DNA of 64,000 nt, taken from positions 88,629-152,628 of the forward strand of contig CANFEY010000003.1 of the NCBI GenBank assembly GCA_947446025.1, given 5' to 3'. The DNA is from Bryobacterales bacterium. GTDB lineage: Bacteria; Acidobacteriota; Terriglobia; Bryobacterales; Bryobacteraceae. This document shows positions 8,432 through 15,495 of this stretch, piece after piece. Every line of letters starts with the position of its first letter. The stretch's first letter is position 1. A model generated the notes under the pieces. It had not been told where the DNA came from and made no database searches. It saw nothing but the letters and a program-made list of their open reading frames with translations. Position numbers and translations under genes: made by a program.

Positions 8432-9373
8432 TTAGTTCCCCTGCTTGCCTTTGCCCTTGCCGCCCCCGGGACCTGGCGCGGGACCGGCCGCTGGGGCAGC
8501 CGACGGAGCTGCCTTGGCGCGACCGCCTTCCCCTTCTGTATAGTGATCCAAGTCTATGTTTCCTTCGTGACAGGCAAATTCCATCAACTCATAGTTAGGG
8601 TCATCATGACGGCCCAGGTTCCCGGCGATCTTGAAGGGGCGCGTGTAAATCGACGGGTCCGTGATCACCGCTTCGTAGTCGATGCGGTTCAGGTCTTTCA
8701 TGGTGAGGCGCTCCACCACGTGAATTTGGTCGGTGGTGAAGTTGGCTTCCATGTCGAGCCACACCACGCCATTCTGATTCGTGGTCTCCACCACCAAGGT
8801 GTCGCCTTCCCAGTGGCCCACGCCGTCTCCCATGAATAGCTTGATGTCGCCAGGAATGTGCTTGCGATTATCGGTGGGGATGACGCGGTAGCTATGCGCG
8901 TACTCCGGCATGAACGCCACGTACTGCGGCGTCTGCTGGATCTGGTAGCCGAACTGCTGGTAGGCCGTGTGCGGCACGCCGGATTGGAAGCAGTGCGCCT
9001 CGGTCTCGTCGAACATGTGGTTCTTCTTGAGGTCGTTTTTCTTGGCCAGAGCGGCGGGCGTGTACGGCAGCATCCCGTCCGGCGGATCGACGATGGAGCC
9101 CTGCTTGCCTTGAATCTCAAAGATCGAACGATTGAGGCGCGGCGTCCAGAAACCCGTCATGTCGGGCTTGCCGCCTTGCTTCAAGCGCTTGAAGGGACCG
9201 CCAGCCACTTCCGGAGCCTGGTAATACGGACCGTCCTTGCCGTTCGGTCCACCTGGGGCCTTGGGCGCGCCGCCCTTCGCCGGAGGAGCTTGACCCGAAC
9301 CCGGTACCGGCGCAAAGAAGAGGACCGCAGCGGCGGCCAAGGCGACGAACGTGCTGAGGAAAGTTTTCTTCAT
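8432..9373 (-). CDS. Secreted WEGDT-motif protein, paralog 1
   Basis: 313 residues with a cleavable signal peptide (KKTFLSTFVALAAAAVLFFA, probable cut after GSGQA), a Pro/Gly-rich linker, then a domain shared with two other proteins in this window: a GKPDMTGFW opening, a YRVIPTDNR-like middle, and GHWEGDTLVVETTNQNG followed by WLD, HVVERLT, and ITDPSIYTRPF. The C-terminus is again Ala/Pro/Gly-rich and ends in Lys/Gly repeats. I do not recognise a named enzyme family; in my experience the domain is abundant in Solibacter-type genomes. It starts 2 bases after the stop of the second paralog, so the two are cotranscribed. Confidence 0.8.
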   Translation of the reverse strand: MKKTFLSTFVALAAAAVLFFAPVPGSGQAPPAKGGAPKAPGGPNGKDGPYYQAPEVAGGPFKRLKQGGKPDMTGFWTPRLNRSIFEIQGKQGSIVDPPDGMLPYTPAALAKKNDLKKNHMFDETEAHCFQSGVPHTAYQQFGYQIQQTPQYVAFMPEYAHSYRVIPTDNRKHIPGDIKLFMGDGVGHWEGDTLVVETTNQNGVVWLDMEANFTTDQIHVVERLTMKDLNRIDYEAVITDPSIYTRPFKIAGNLGRHDDPNYELMEFACHEGNIDLDHYTEGEGGRAKAAPSAAPAAGPAPGPGGGKGKGKQGN

Positions 9374-9375
9374 GG

Positions 9376-10167
9376 CTAGCGTGCTCCTTCAAATTCCATG
9401 TAGGCGTTGCAGTCGTATTCCAGGACGCGGACGTTGGGCTCGGTGCGCCGCAAAAGCTGCACCCGCATGGTCCAGGGCCGCGAGTAAATCTTAGGATCGG
9501 TAAACGTCGCTTCGTAGGTCAGCGTGTCAGGGCCGGTGCGGGTGAAGCGCTCCACAATGTGCGTGTCGTCGCTCTGGTGATTGCCCGATGCGTCGAGCCA
9601 GGTGCTGGCGCTGTTCTGCTGCACGTCCACCACCAGCGTGTCGCCTTCCCACTTGGCGCGCGAATCGCCCATCCAGAGGTTGAGGCCTTCCAGATGCTGC
9701 CCGGTGAGAAAAATGTTGCGCGTGCTGTGCCCGTATTCAGAGAGCAGCACGATGGTCTGGGGCGTCTGCATGATCTGCAGCGGAAACGGCAGAGACATCA
9801 CCCGCGCGGCACCCGGCATGTAGCACTTGTTCATCGGGTCGAGCTTGGCGCGATTCTTGAAATTCTCCTGCTGCTTGGCGCGCGCGGCAGGCAGGTACGG
9901 GATCTTGCCGTCCGCTGGATCGACAATAACGCCCACGCCGGCGTGGATGCCGAGCGCCGGCGAATGCGGTTCGATGCCCGAAGCGATGCTGGTATCGAGC
10001 ACCTGCCAGATACCCTGCAGATCGGCTTTTCCATCGTGCGCCCGCGGAGCCTTGTAGGTGTTCGCCTTGGCTTTGGCCGCCTTGGCTTGTCCGGAACTGG
10101 GCTGCGGAGCCAGCAGGATCGCAGCAGCCAGGGCCGCCGCCGGTAGTGACGCTAGGAGCTTTCGCAT
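9376..10167 (-). CDS. Secreted WEGDT-motif protein, paralog 2
   Basis: 263 residues. The ATG at 10167 overlaps the stop of the MetE-like gene (TAATG) and gives a proper signal peptide (RKLLASLPAAALAAAILL, cut near SSGQA), so it is preferred over upstream starts in the same frame. The domain repeats the family landmarks: GKADLQGIWQVLD, YGHSTRNIF, AKWEGDTLVVDVQQNSAS-TWLD, THIVERFTR, and FTDPKIYSRPW, with a lone Cys near the end (EYDCNAY). Function unknown. Pairing with a MetE-like enzyme and a second paralog suggests a three-gene operon. Confidence 0.8.
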   Translation of the reverse strand: MRKLLASLPAAALAAAILLAPQPSSGQAKAAKAKANTYKAPRAHDGKADLQGIWQVLDTSIASGIEPHSPALGIHAGVGVIVDPADGKIPYLPAARAKQQENFKNRAKLDPMNKCYMPGAARVMSLPFPLQIMQTPQTIVLLSEYGHSTRNIFLTGQHLEGLNLWMGDSRAKWEGDTLVVDVQQNSASTWLDASGNHQSDDTHIVERFTRTGPDTLTYEATFTDPKIYSRPWTMRVQLLRRTEPNVRVLEYDCNAYMEFEGAR

Positions 10168-11315
10168 TACTTCCCCCACAATTTCGCCGAGGCCAACCGC
10201 GCGCCTTCGGCCATAGTCTTTAGTTTCATCCAACCCACGGACGGATGCACGGGTCCGAATCCGGCGAACGTGCCGAAACCGCAATCGCTGCCGGCGATCA
10301 CCCGCTCCCGCCCCACCACTTCAGCATAGCGGCAGATGCGCTGGCTGACCAGTTCAGGATGCTCAACAAAGTTGCAGGTGGTTTCGACCACGCCGGGAAC
10401 CAGCACCTTATCCTGCGGCAGCTTCATGGACTTCCAATATTCCCACTCATGCGCGTGGCGCGGATTCGCGCCTTCCAGCAGCAGAGCCATGGGCTTCGCC
10501 TTCAGCACAATCGGCATGATCTTGTGGATCGCGATGTCATGCGTGTGCGGCCCTTCGTAGTTGCCCCAGCACACGTGCATACGCACGCGGTCGGCGGGAA
10601 CGTTCGCCAGCGCGGAATTGATCGCTTCAACCTGGATCTCCGCATTGCGCAGGAACTGCTCTTCCGTAAGATCCTTGAAGCGCGAGTGCCGCCCCATCGC
10701 CAGATCCGGGCAATCCAGCTGCAACAGCAGTCCGCCCTTGACGATCTCTTCGTACTCGGCCTGCATGCCGTTGGCGACGGCTTCCATGTACTTTTCGTGC
10801 GTCGGGTAATATACGTTGGGCTGGAAGACGGCGACAGTTCCGGGAGACACCGAGTTCATGAAGCCCTCGGTGACGCCGCCGCGCTCCATTGCGAGCTTCA
10901 TGCGCTTGACGTCGAGGCGCACCGGCTCCAGGTCCTTCACTTTGATTTCGCCGACACATGTCGGACGCTTGTAGGTAGCCGAGTGGCCTTCCTTGACCAG
11001 CTTGTCGCGATAGTCCGGAAAATCGTCCAGGTCCTGGGGAGTCGGCCGCGCCGAATCGCCTTCGAAGCCAGTCAGCCGGTGGCGAATGTAAGTGGCGTAC
11101 GAGATCTTGCTCTGCTCCCCGTCACTGGGGATATCCACGCCGCACTCTTTCTGGAGCCGGATCACGTCGTCCACGGAGCGCTGGACAACCTTCTCAAAAT
11201 TCACGGGATCCACGGCCTCTTCGCGGTCCTGCGCAAAGATAAGATCCACAACATCCTGCGGCCTGGGCAAGCTGCCCACGTGGGTCGTAAGAATGCGTTC
11301 CGTGCTCAACTTCAT
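10167..11315 (-). CDS. Cobalamin-independent methionine synthase-like protein (MetE C-terminal type)
   Basis: 382 residues, half the length of enterobacterial MetE and corresponding to its catalytic C-terminal barrel. It has RILTTHVGSLPRP at the start, HVCWGNYEGPHTH (His/Cys zinc ligands), LLLEGANPRHAHEW (Glu ligand) and IAGSDCGFGTFAGF (second Cys). These features define zinc-dependent methyltransferases acting on homocysteine or related thiols. Without the N-terminal barrel it may use a methyl donor other than polyglutamyl folate, as short archaeal and bacterial homologs are thought to do. It leads the operon with two secreted paralogs through a TAATG overlap, an unexpected partnership. Confidence 0.82.
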   Translation of the reverse strand: MKLSTERILTTHVGSLPRPQDVVDLIFAQDREEAVDPVNFEKVVQRSVDDVIRLQKECGVDIPSDGEQSKISYATYIRHRLTGFEGDSARPTPQDLDDFPDYRDKLVKEGHSATYKRPTCVGEIKVKDLEPVRLDVKRMKLAMERGGVTEGFMNSVSPGTVAVFQPNVYYPTHEKYMEAVANGMQAEYEEIVKGGLLLQLDCPDLAMGRHSRFKDLTEEQFLRNAEIQVEAINSALANVPADRVRMHVCWGNYEGPHTHDIAIHKIMPIVLKAKPMALLLEGANPRHAHEWEYWKSMKLPQDKVLVPGVVETTCNFVEHPELVSQRICRYAEVVGRERVIAGSDCGFGTFAGFGPVHPSVGWMKLKTMAEGARLASAKLWGK

Positions 11316-11590
11316 GGGTTCAGGGGTCTCCTCGGGGATTTAGGCGTTCAGGGCCGCAACGATAGAGGATATCACGGAGGAGCGGGTGGAGGTTCCCGAC
11401 TGTTCCCGACCTGCGATGACCGCAGGAGAGCCTGACTTCCGTTACACCGACAAATGGCGAAGGCGAAATCGCCCTCTCGGTCCCCCACCCTCCGGTCGCC
11501 AATCCCGGCCTGCATGAACGGCTCCAATGCACTTGGACCACCTAGTATTCACACATAGGCCGGTGGCGCTTGAATTGCTGGGGGGCGGAA

Positions 11591-11596
11591 TATACT
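11591..11596 (+). promoter_or_regulatory. Putative -10 element (TATACT) of a leaderless transcript
   Basis: TATACT lies exactly 6 bases before the ATG at 11603, and there is no Shine-Dalgarno. A weak GCTTGA sits 17 bases further up. The 270 bases before it (11316-11590) hold nothing I can assign. Confidence 0.5.
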
Positions 11597-11602
11597 GATT
11601 AC

Positions 11603-12613
11603 ATGAGTCCCATCCATAGAGCCGCCACACTCGCTGCCGTCTACCTGTTTGGTGCACCGCTCCAGGGCGTTTACGCGCAACCCTACGCCGTTTCGCTTGA
11701 TGTGCGATCTGAGAGCTGGGAAGCCGGTGGCGCATTCGACCGTACTGATTTCACCAAGCAGTGTGCTACCGTCGGCGTCACAATCGGCAACGCCGAACAT
11801 GGTCTGGTCGCCGTCGACTACAAAGAGACCAAGGGATCCGAATACGGCACATTCGGCTTCGGAGGAGGAGGGTTTGGAACTAAGATATCCTACACGCTAA
11901 CCCTACTCTCCGCGCGCGACGCCAAAACGATTCTTTCTCTGAAAGGGGAGTCTGGAACTCCTGGAAACGTGAAGTCTGGGGCAAACCTTCACGCAGAGGC
12001 AGTCGCGTCTTTCAAGGGGACTTCACTTTACAGTCTGTCGTGCGGCAAGATCGCCGCGTCCCTGGGATCTCGGCAAGAAGCCGTCAAGCTGCTACCACCG
12101 GCTCTTGGCGACCGTGAAATTTTGGATCTCTTATTAAAACTCCGATTCACCCCAGCATCTTCTCGCGAGGGCGCATTTCTTGCCGTGGCTGAACACAAGT
12201 GGGAAGGTCTTCAACAGTTTGGTGCCGATGCGGGAGAACCACTCAGCATCTTCATCAGGAATTACTTAAGGGATGATTCTGGATTGCTACTCAGTTCCAG
12301 CAAGGAGAATGCGGACATAGGAGCGGCGGCCAGTGCTCTGGCGAACACATCGGATCCTGGTGCGGCAAAGGTCTTCGAGGATCTCCTCAAAGCAAGTGAT
12401 CGCGTGCGGCGCGACAGTATCAAGCCAATCGTTATTCCGACGCTCCGCGCACTCGGGAAAGTTGGAACGGTCTTTTCACTCCAGGCGATCGAAGCCTGGA
12501 CGAGTTGCAAGTCTTGCGATTCGGACAAAACGCAAGTGGCGGCGGGTCAAGAGATTGCATTAGCCGCGGAAGAAGCAGCCAGGGAACTGAGAGCCCGTTT
12601 GGTGGCGAAATAG
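11603..12613 (+). CDS. Secreted protein of unknown function with HEAT-like C-terminal half
   Basis: About 336 residues. The chosen ATG gives a signal peptide (SPIHRAATLAAVYLFGAP, cut near GVYAQ) and sits behind a -10-like TATACT. The N-terminal half is beta-rich with a Gly cluster (FGFGGGGFGTK). The C-terminal half has helical pairs that resemble HEAT repeats (ALANTSDPGAAKVFEDLL, then IPTLRALGKVGTVFSLQAIE) and a Cys-x2-Cys (SCKSC). I do not recognise the family. Base use is a little lower in GC than its neighbours, and it is flanked by a toxin-antitoxin cluster, so recent acquisition is possible. Confidence 0.65.
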   Translation: MSPIHRAATLAAVYLFGAPLQGVYAQPYAVSLDVRSESWEAGGAFDRTDFTKQCATVGVTIGNAEHGLVAVDYKETKGSEYGTFGFGGGGFGTKISYTLTLLSARDAKTILSLKGESGTPGNVKSGANLHAEAVASFKGTSLYSLSCGKIAASLGSRQEAVKLLPPALGDREILDLLLKLRFTPASSREGAFLAVAEHKWEGLQQFGADAGEPLSIFIRNYLRDDSGLLLSSSKENADIGAAASALANTSDPGAAKVFEDLLKASDRVRRDSIKPIVIPTLRALGKVGTVFSLQAIEAWTSCKSCDSDKTQVAAGQEIALAAEEAARELRARLVAK

Positions 12614-12684
12614 GCACGTGCCGATGACACCGAACTGAACCTCTCTCGCGTTCTAGGCAACGCGCAATCCAGCGGCCCCACGTC

Positions 12685-12957
12685 AGGCTTCACGACAATC
12701 TCTACATCGTGCCCGAGCGCGACCAGGAAGCGCATCAGCCGCTCCACCGAATAGCCACGGAACTAGCCTCCGAGCATCGCCGAGACTTTGGGCTGATCAA
12801 TCCCCATCACCTTCGCCGCCGCCGCTTGCGATAGGGCTCGCTGCCGGATGGTCCGGTCGATCTTCACCACCAACCCCGCCTTGACTAAGTGCTCGTCCGC
12901 GTTCGGCAGGCCGAGGTCGGCAAATACGTTGCCGGAACTGGGTTCCTGATGGAGCAT
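12685..12957 (-). pseudogene. XRE/HTH antitoxin-like protein with an in-frame stop
   Basis: From the ATG at 12957 (AGGTAGA just upstream) the frame reads SSGNVFADLGLPNADEHLVK and RALSQAAAAKVMGIDQPKVS, the helix-turn-helix of HigA/XRE-type antitoxins, then MLGG and a TAG (12763-12765). The same frame continues with FRGYSVERLMRFLVALGHDV and EIVVKP, which is the expected end of the family, so one base change would restore it. Homology ends near 12685 although the frame stays open into the opposite gene. It lies 4 bases after BrnA, as a third gene of that locus. As it stands only the DNA-binding half (64 residues) would be made. Confidence 0.75.
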
Positions 12958-12961
12958 TGAT

Positions 12962-13267
12962 CTACCTCACCTGCTGCCTGTGAGCATCCATATAAGCCCT
13001 AAGCACCGCATTCATCCGTGTTAAATACCCTTGGCCTTGCTGACGGTACCAGGCGAGCATGTCGGGATCGACGCGCAGGTGGATGGATTGTTTGGGCTGA
13101 GGGACCACGAGGCGCGCGCGGGTCCAATCGGGATCAGGGATGTCCGCGTCGGGGTCGGCGGCAATTGCACGCTCCAGTGCTGGACCGGGCTTCGCTTCAG
13201 CACGCTGCCAGTCGGTCTTACCGGTCCGGCGCGCGCTCAATTTTCTGGTGGTAATTTTCGCGTTCAT
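12962..13267 (-). CDS. brnA: BrnA-type antitoxin
   Basis: About 101 residues. The C-terminal part (PKQSIHLRVDPDMLAWYRQQ, GQGYLTRMNAVLRAYMDAHR) is the ribbon-helix-helix BrnA fold: the strand supplies DNA contacts and the helices dimerise. It should neutralise BrnT and repress the operon. The start at MNAKITTRKL (13267) overlaps the end of brnT by about 50 bases, usual for this pair; an in-frame ATG 12 bases earlier is also possible. Confidence 0.85.
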   Translation of the reverse strand: MNAKITTRKLSARRTGKTDWQRAEAKPGPALERAIAADPDADIPDPDWTRARLVVPQPKQSIHLRVDPDMLAWYRQQGQGYLTRMNAVLRAYMDAHRQQVR

Positions 13268-13499
13268 TTTTCCTCGCAATCCGTGCGGAGATGATGCGGC
13301 GGCACAACCCGCGCCAGGTGAAGACCACGGTGATCATCCGGCCATCGCATGGGGCGACACCGAGCCAACGATCCTCGCCGTGCCGAGCGGATGGAACTTC
13401 CAAGACCGGTCCGCCCCAAATGGAGATCGCGTCTTCGAAGTCGATCCCTTGTCTAGCGAGGTTGGACAGGCGTTTGTTTTCATCCCACTCAAACTCCAC
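13218..13499 (-). CDS. brnT: BrnT family ribonuclease toxin
   Basis: About 93 residues beginning at GTG (13499). The sequence VEFEWDENKRLSNLARQGID-FEDA, then RWLGVAPCDGRMITVVFTWR and IISARIARKNERENY is the BrnT/RelE-like fold, an RNA-cleaving toxin that halts translation. The GTG start is supported because the family begins at exactly this point and because TACGCT lies 6 bases upstream as a leaderless -10 element. It is followed by BrnA and then by a broken XRE gene. The toxin core looks complete. Confidence 0.85.
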   Translation of the reverse strand: MEFEWDENKRLSNLARQGIDFEDAISIWGGPVLEVPSARHGEDRWLGVAPCDGRMITVVFTWRGLCRRIISARIARKNERENYHQKIERAPDR

Positions 13500-13505
13500 A
13501 TCCGT

Positions 13506-13511
13506 AGCGTA
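13506..13511 (-). promoter_or_regulatory. Putative -10 element (TACGCT) before brnT
   Basis: TACGCT, six bases (ACGGAT), then the GTG start. Matches the TANNNT-N6-start layout found at other genes here; no Shine-Dalgarno is present. Confidence 0.4.
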
Positions 13512-13530
13512 GCACGAACTGTGTACACGC

Positions 13531-15450
13531 TCACCGGCGCGGCAGCGCGAGCGCCACCAGCTCCGCTGGCTCCCCACGCTTCGCCACTGCGACCACGATA
13601 AACTGCCGCCCACCGGCCATGTAGGTCATCGGCAGACCCGTCTCATTGCCCGGCAGCTCCATCTCGAACAGCGTCTTGCCGGTCGCCTTATCCAGAGCGC
13701 GGAACAGCGGGCCGCCGCCGTTGGGGCCGCTCGAAAAGAAGCCGTTGCCGTCGCCGGAGAAGAGCAGCGTCTTGGTCACCAGTAGTGGAGCGCGCTCGGG
13801 CTGGCCGACGTTGCTCAGATCCACGCCCTTGAGCGCGGGGTTGTCTCGTACGTAGGCGGGCGCGTGCCCGTTGGGGACCATCCAGGCGTGCTCGCCGGTA
13901 TTCAGGTCAATCGCAGTGATCCGGCCCCATGGTGGTTTAATGATCGGAACGTCTAGCGGGCGCTCCACCTGCACGTTGCGGCTGATGTAACGCATGTCGC
14001 TGCGGTCTCCGGGCTCGACCATCGCCACGGCCCACCAGGTGGTCTCCGACGGCACGTAAAGGATGCCCGTCTCCGGGTCCGCCGCCGCGCTCTGCCAGTT
14101 CGCTGCGCCCTGGTTGTGCGGGACGATCAGCGTCCCCAGCTTGCCATCCGTGCCCGGGAGAATCGGTGGAGTGAAGATCGGCCCCATTTTGAACTGCGAC
14201 GCGATACGCAAAGCCTCCGCCTTGATGGCGGGCGTGAAGTCCACCAAGTCGTCCTCCGTCACACCATGCCGATCGAACGGCGCGGGCTTGGTGGGCACAG
14301 GCTGCGTGGGCGAGGTCTGCTCCCCCGGAATATCGGACTGCGGCACGGGCATTTCCACGATGGGCCATACAGGCTCGCCGGTCACGCGGTTGAACACGTA
14401 GGTCCAGCCCTGCTTGGTCACCTGTGCGACCGCCTTGATGGGCTTGCCCTCCACGGTCACATTCAGCAGCAGCGGAGCCGAGCCGTTGTCGAAATCCCAG
14501 ATGTCATGGTGGACCAGTTGGTAGTGCCAAATCCGTTTTCCGGTCTTAGCGTCCAAACAGACCAGACTGTCTGAGAACAGATTGTCGCCCGGCCGGTGCC
14601 CGCCATAGTAGTCCCCAGTGGGCGCTTCGACGGGAATGTAGACGTACCCGAGTTCCAAATCCGCCGCTAGGGGTGCCCATGCTCCCGTGTTTCCCGTGTA
14701 CTGCCAGGAATCATTCAGCCAGGTGTCATTGCCGAATTCGCCGAGCCGGGGAATGGTGTGGAAGGTCCACAGCAACTTGCCGGAGCGCACATCATAGCCC
14801 CGGATGTAGCCCGGAACGTTCGTCTTGGACCTGGGTGCGCCGCCGGATAGATGGGCCGCACCGACGACAATCACGTCGCCCACCACGATGGCGGGCGAGG
14901 ACAGCCCGATCTCGTTCGGCTGCACCGTTCGATCCAAACCGTCCCACAGCTCGACGATTCCGTTCTTGCCGAATGCGGGCACAGGCACCCCGGTCTTCGC
15001 GTTCAAAGCAACCAACTGGTAGCCAGGAGTCACCAGGACGATCCGGCTGTCCGCACCATTAGACCAATATGCCAGCCCGCGATTGTTGGCGCGAGGCGCG
15101 CGATCTCCGCGCTCACCTTCGTCGAGCCGGTAGGTCCACATCGTCTCGCCCGTCGCCGGGTCCGCCGCCACGGCCACGCGGCGCGAGCCTGCGGTGAAAT
15201 ACAGCAGCCCGTCCGCCATCAGCGGCGTCACCTGCCAGTTGGAGTCCACGCGCGGACCGTAGTTGTCATTCTTCCAGCGCCACGCGATCTGCAACTGGCT
15301 CACGTTGGTCGCGTTGATCTGGTCCAGCGGCGAATACTTGGTGCCGCCGGCGTCGCCGCCGTAGTGCAGCCATTCGCCATTTGCCGCTCCCGTCTGCGCC
15401 ATTAAACACACCGGTGTGAACAGCAACAAACTTACCCATACTTTTTTCAT
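13531..15450 (-). CDS. PQQ-dependent quinoprotein dehydrogenase (periplasmic)
   Basis: 639 residues from the ATG at 15450, which begins a signal peptide (KKVWVSLLLFTPVCLMA-QTG). The body is an eight-bladed propeller of the quinoprotein type: WLHYGGDAGGTKYSPLDQIN at the N-terminus, LVALNAKTGVPVPAFGKNG, YGGHRPGDNLFSDSLVCLDA, YQLVHHDIWDFDNGSAPLL, and GWTYVFNRVTGEPVWPIVE. Closest in layout to membrane-free glucose/alcohol dehydrogenases that oxidise sugars or alcohols in the periplasm and feed electrons to the respiratory chain. The frame is open for 500 bases upstream but that part is antisense to the kinase gene. It is divergent from the kinase, with starts only 45 bases apart. Confidence 0.88.
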   Translation of the reverse strand: MKKVWVSLLLFTPVCLMAQTGAANGEWLHYGGDAGGTKYSPLDQINATNVSQLQIAWRWKNDNYGPRVDSNWQVTPLMADGLLYFTAGSRRVAVAADPATGETMWTYRLDEGERGDRAPRANNRGLAYWSNGADSRIVLVTPGYQLVALNAKTGVPVPAFGKNGIVELWDGLDRTVQPNEIGLSSPAIVVGDVIVVGAAHLSGGAPRSKTNVPGYIRGYDVRSGKLLWTFHTIPRLGEFGNDTWLNDSWQYTGNTGAWAPLAADLELGYVYIPVEAPTGDYYGGHRPGDNLFSDSLVCLDAKTGKRIWHYQLVHHDIWDFDNGSAPLLLNVTVEGKPIKAVAQVTKQGWTYVFNRVTGEPVWPIVEMPVPQSDIPGEQTSPTQPVPTKPAPFDRHGVTEDDLVDFTPAIKAEALRIASQFKMGPIFTPPILPGTDGKLGTLIVPHNQGAANWQSAAADPETGILYVPSETTWWAVAMVEPGDRSDMRYISRNVQVERPLDVPIIKPPWGRITAIDLNTGEHAWMVPNGHAPAYVRDNPALKGVDLSNVGQPERAPLLVTKTLLFSGDGNGFFSSGPNGGGPLFRALDKATGKTLFEMELPGNETGLPMTYMAGGRQFIVVAVAKRGEPAELVALALPRR

Positions 15451-15495
15451 CAGTGTTGGTATCCTATGGGGTCGATTATACGCCCTGACACTTAC

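Noticed and set aside
10245..11435. 396-residue open frame opposite the MetE-like gene
   Set aside because: Shadow frame; no signal, motif or ribosome site.
11442..11800. Two small minus-strand frames upstream of the 11.6 kb secreted protein gene
   Set aside because: They overlap the signal peptide region of that gene and show no family pattern or start signals.
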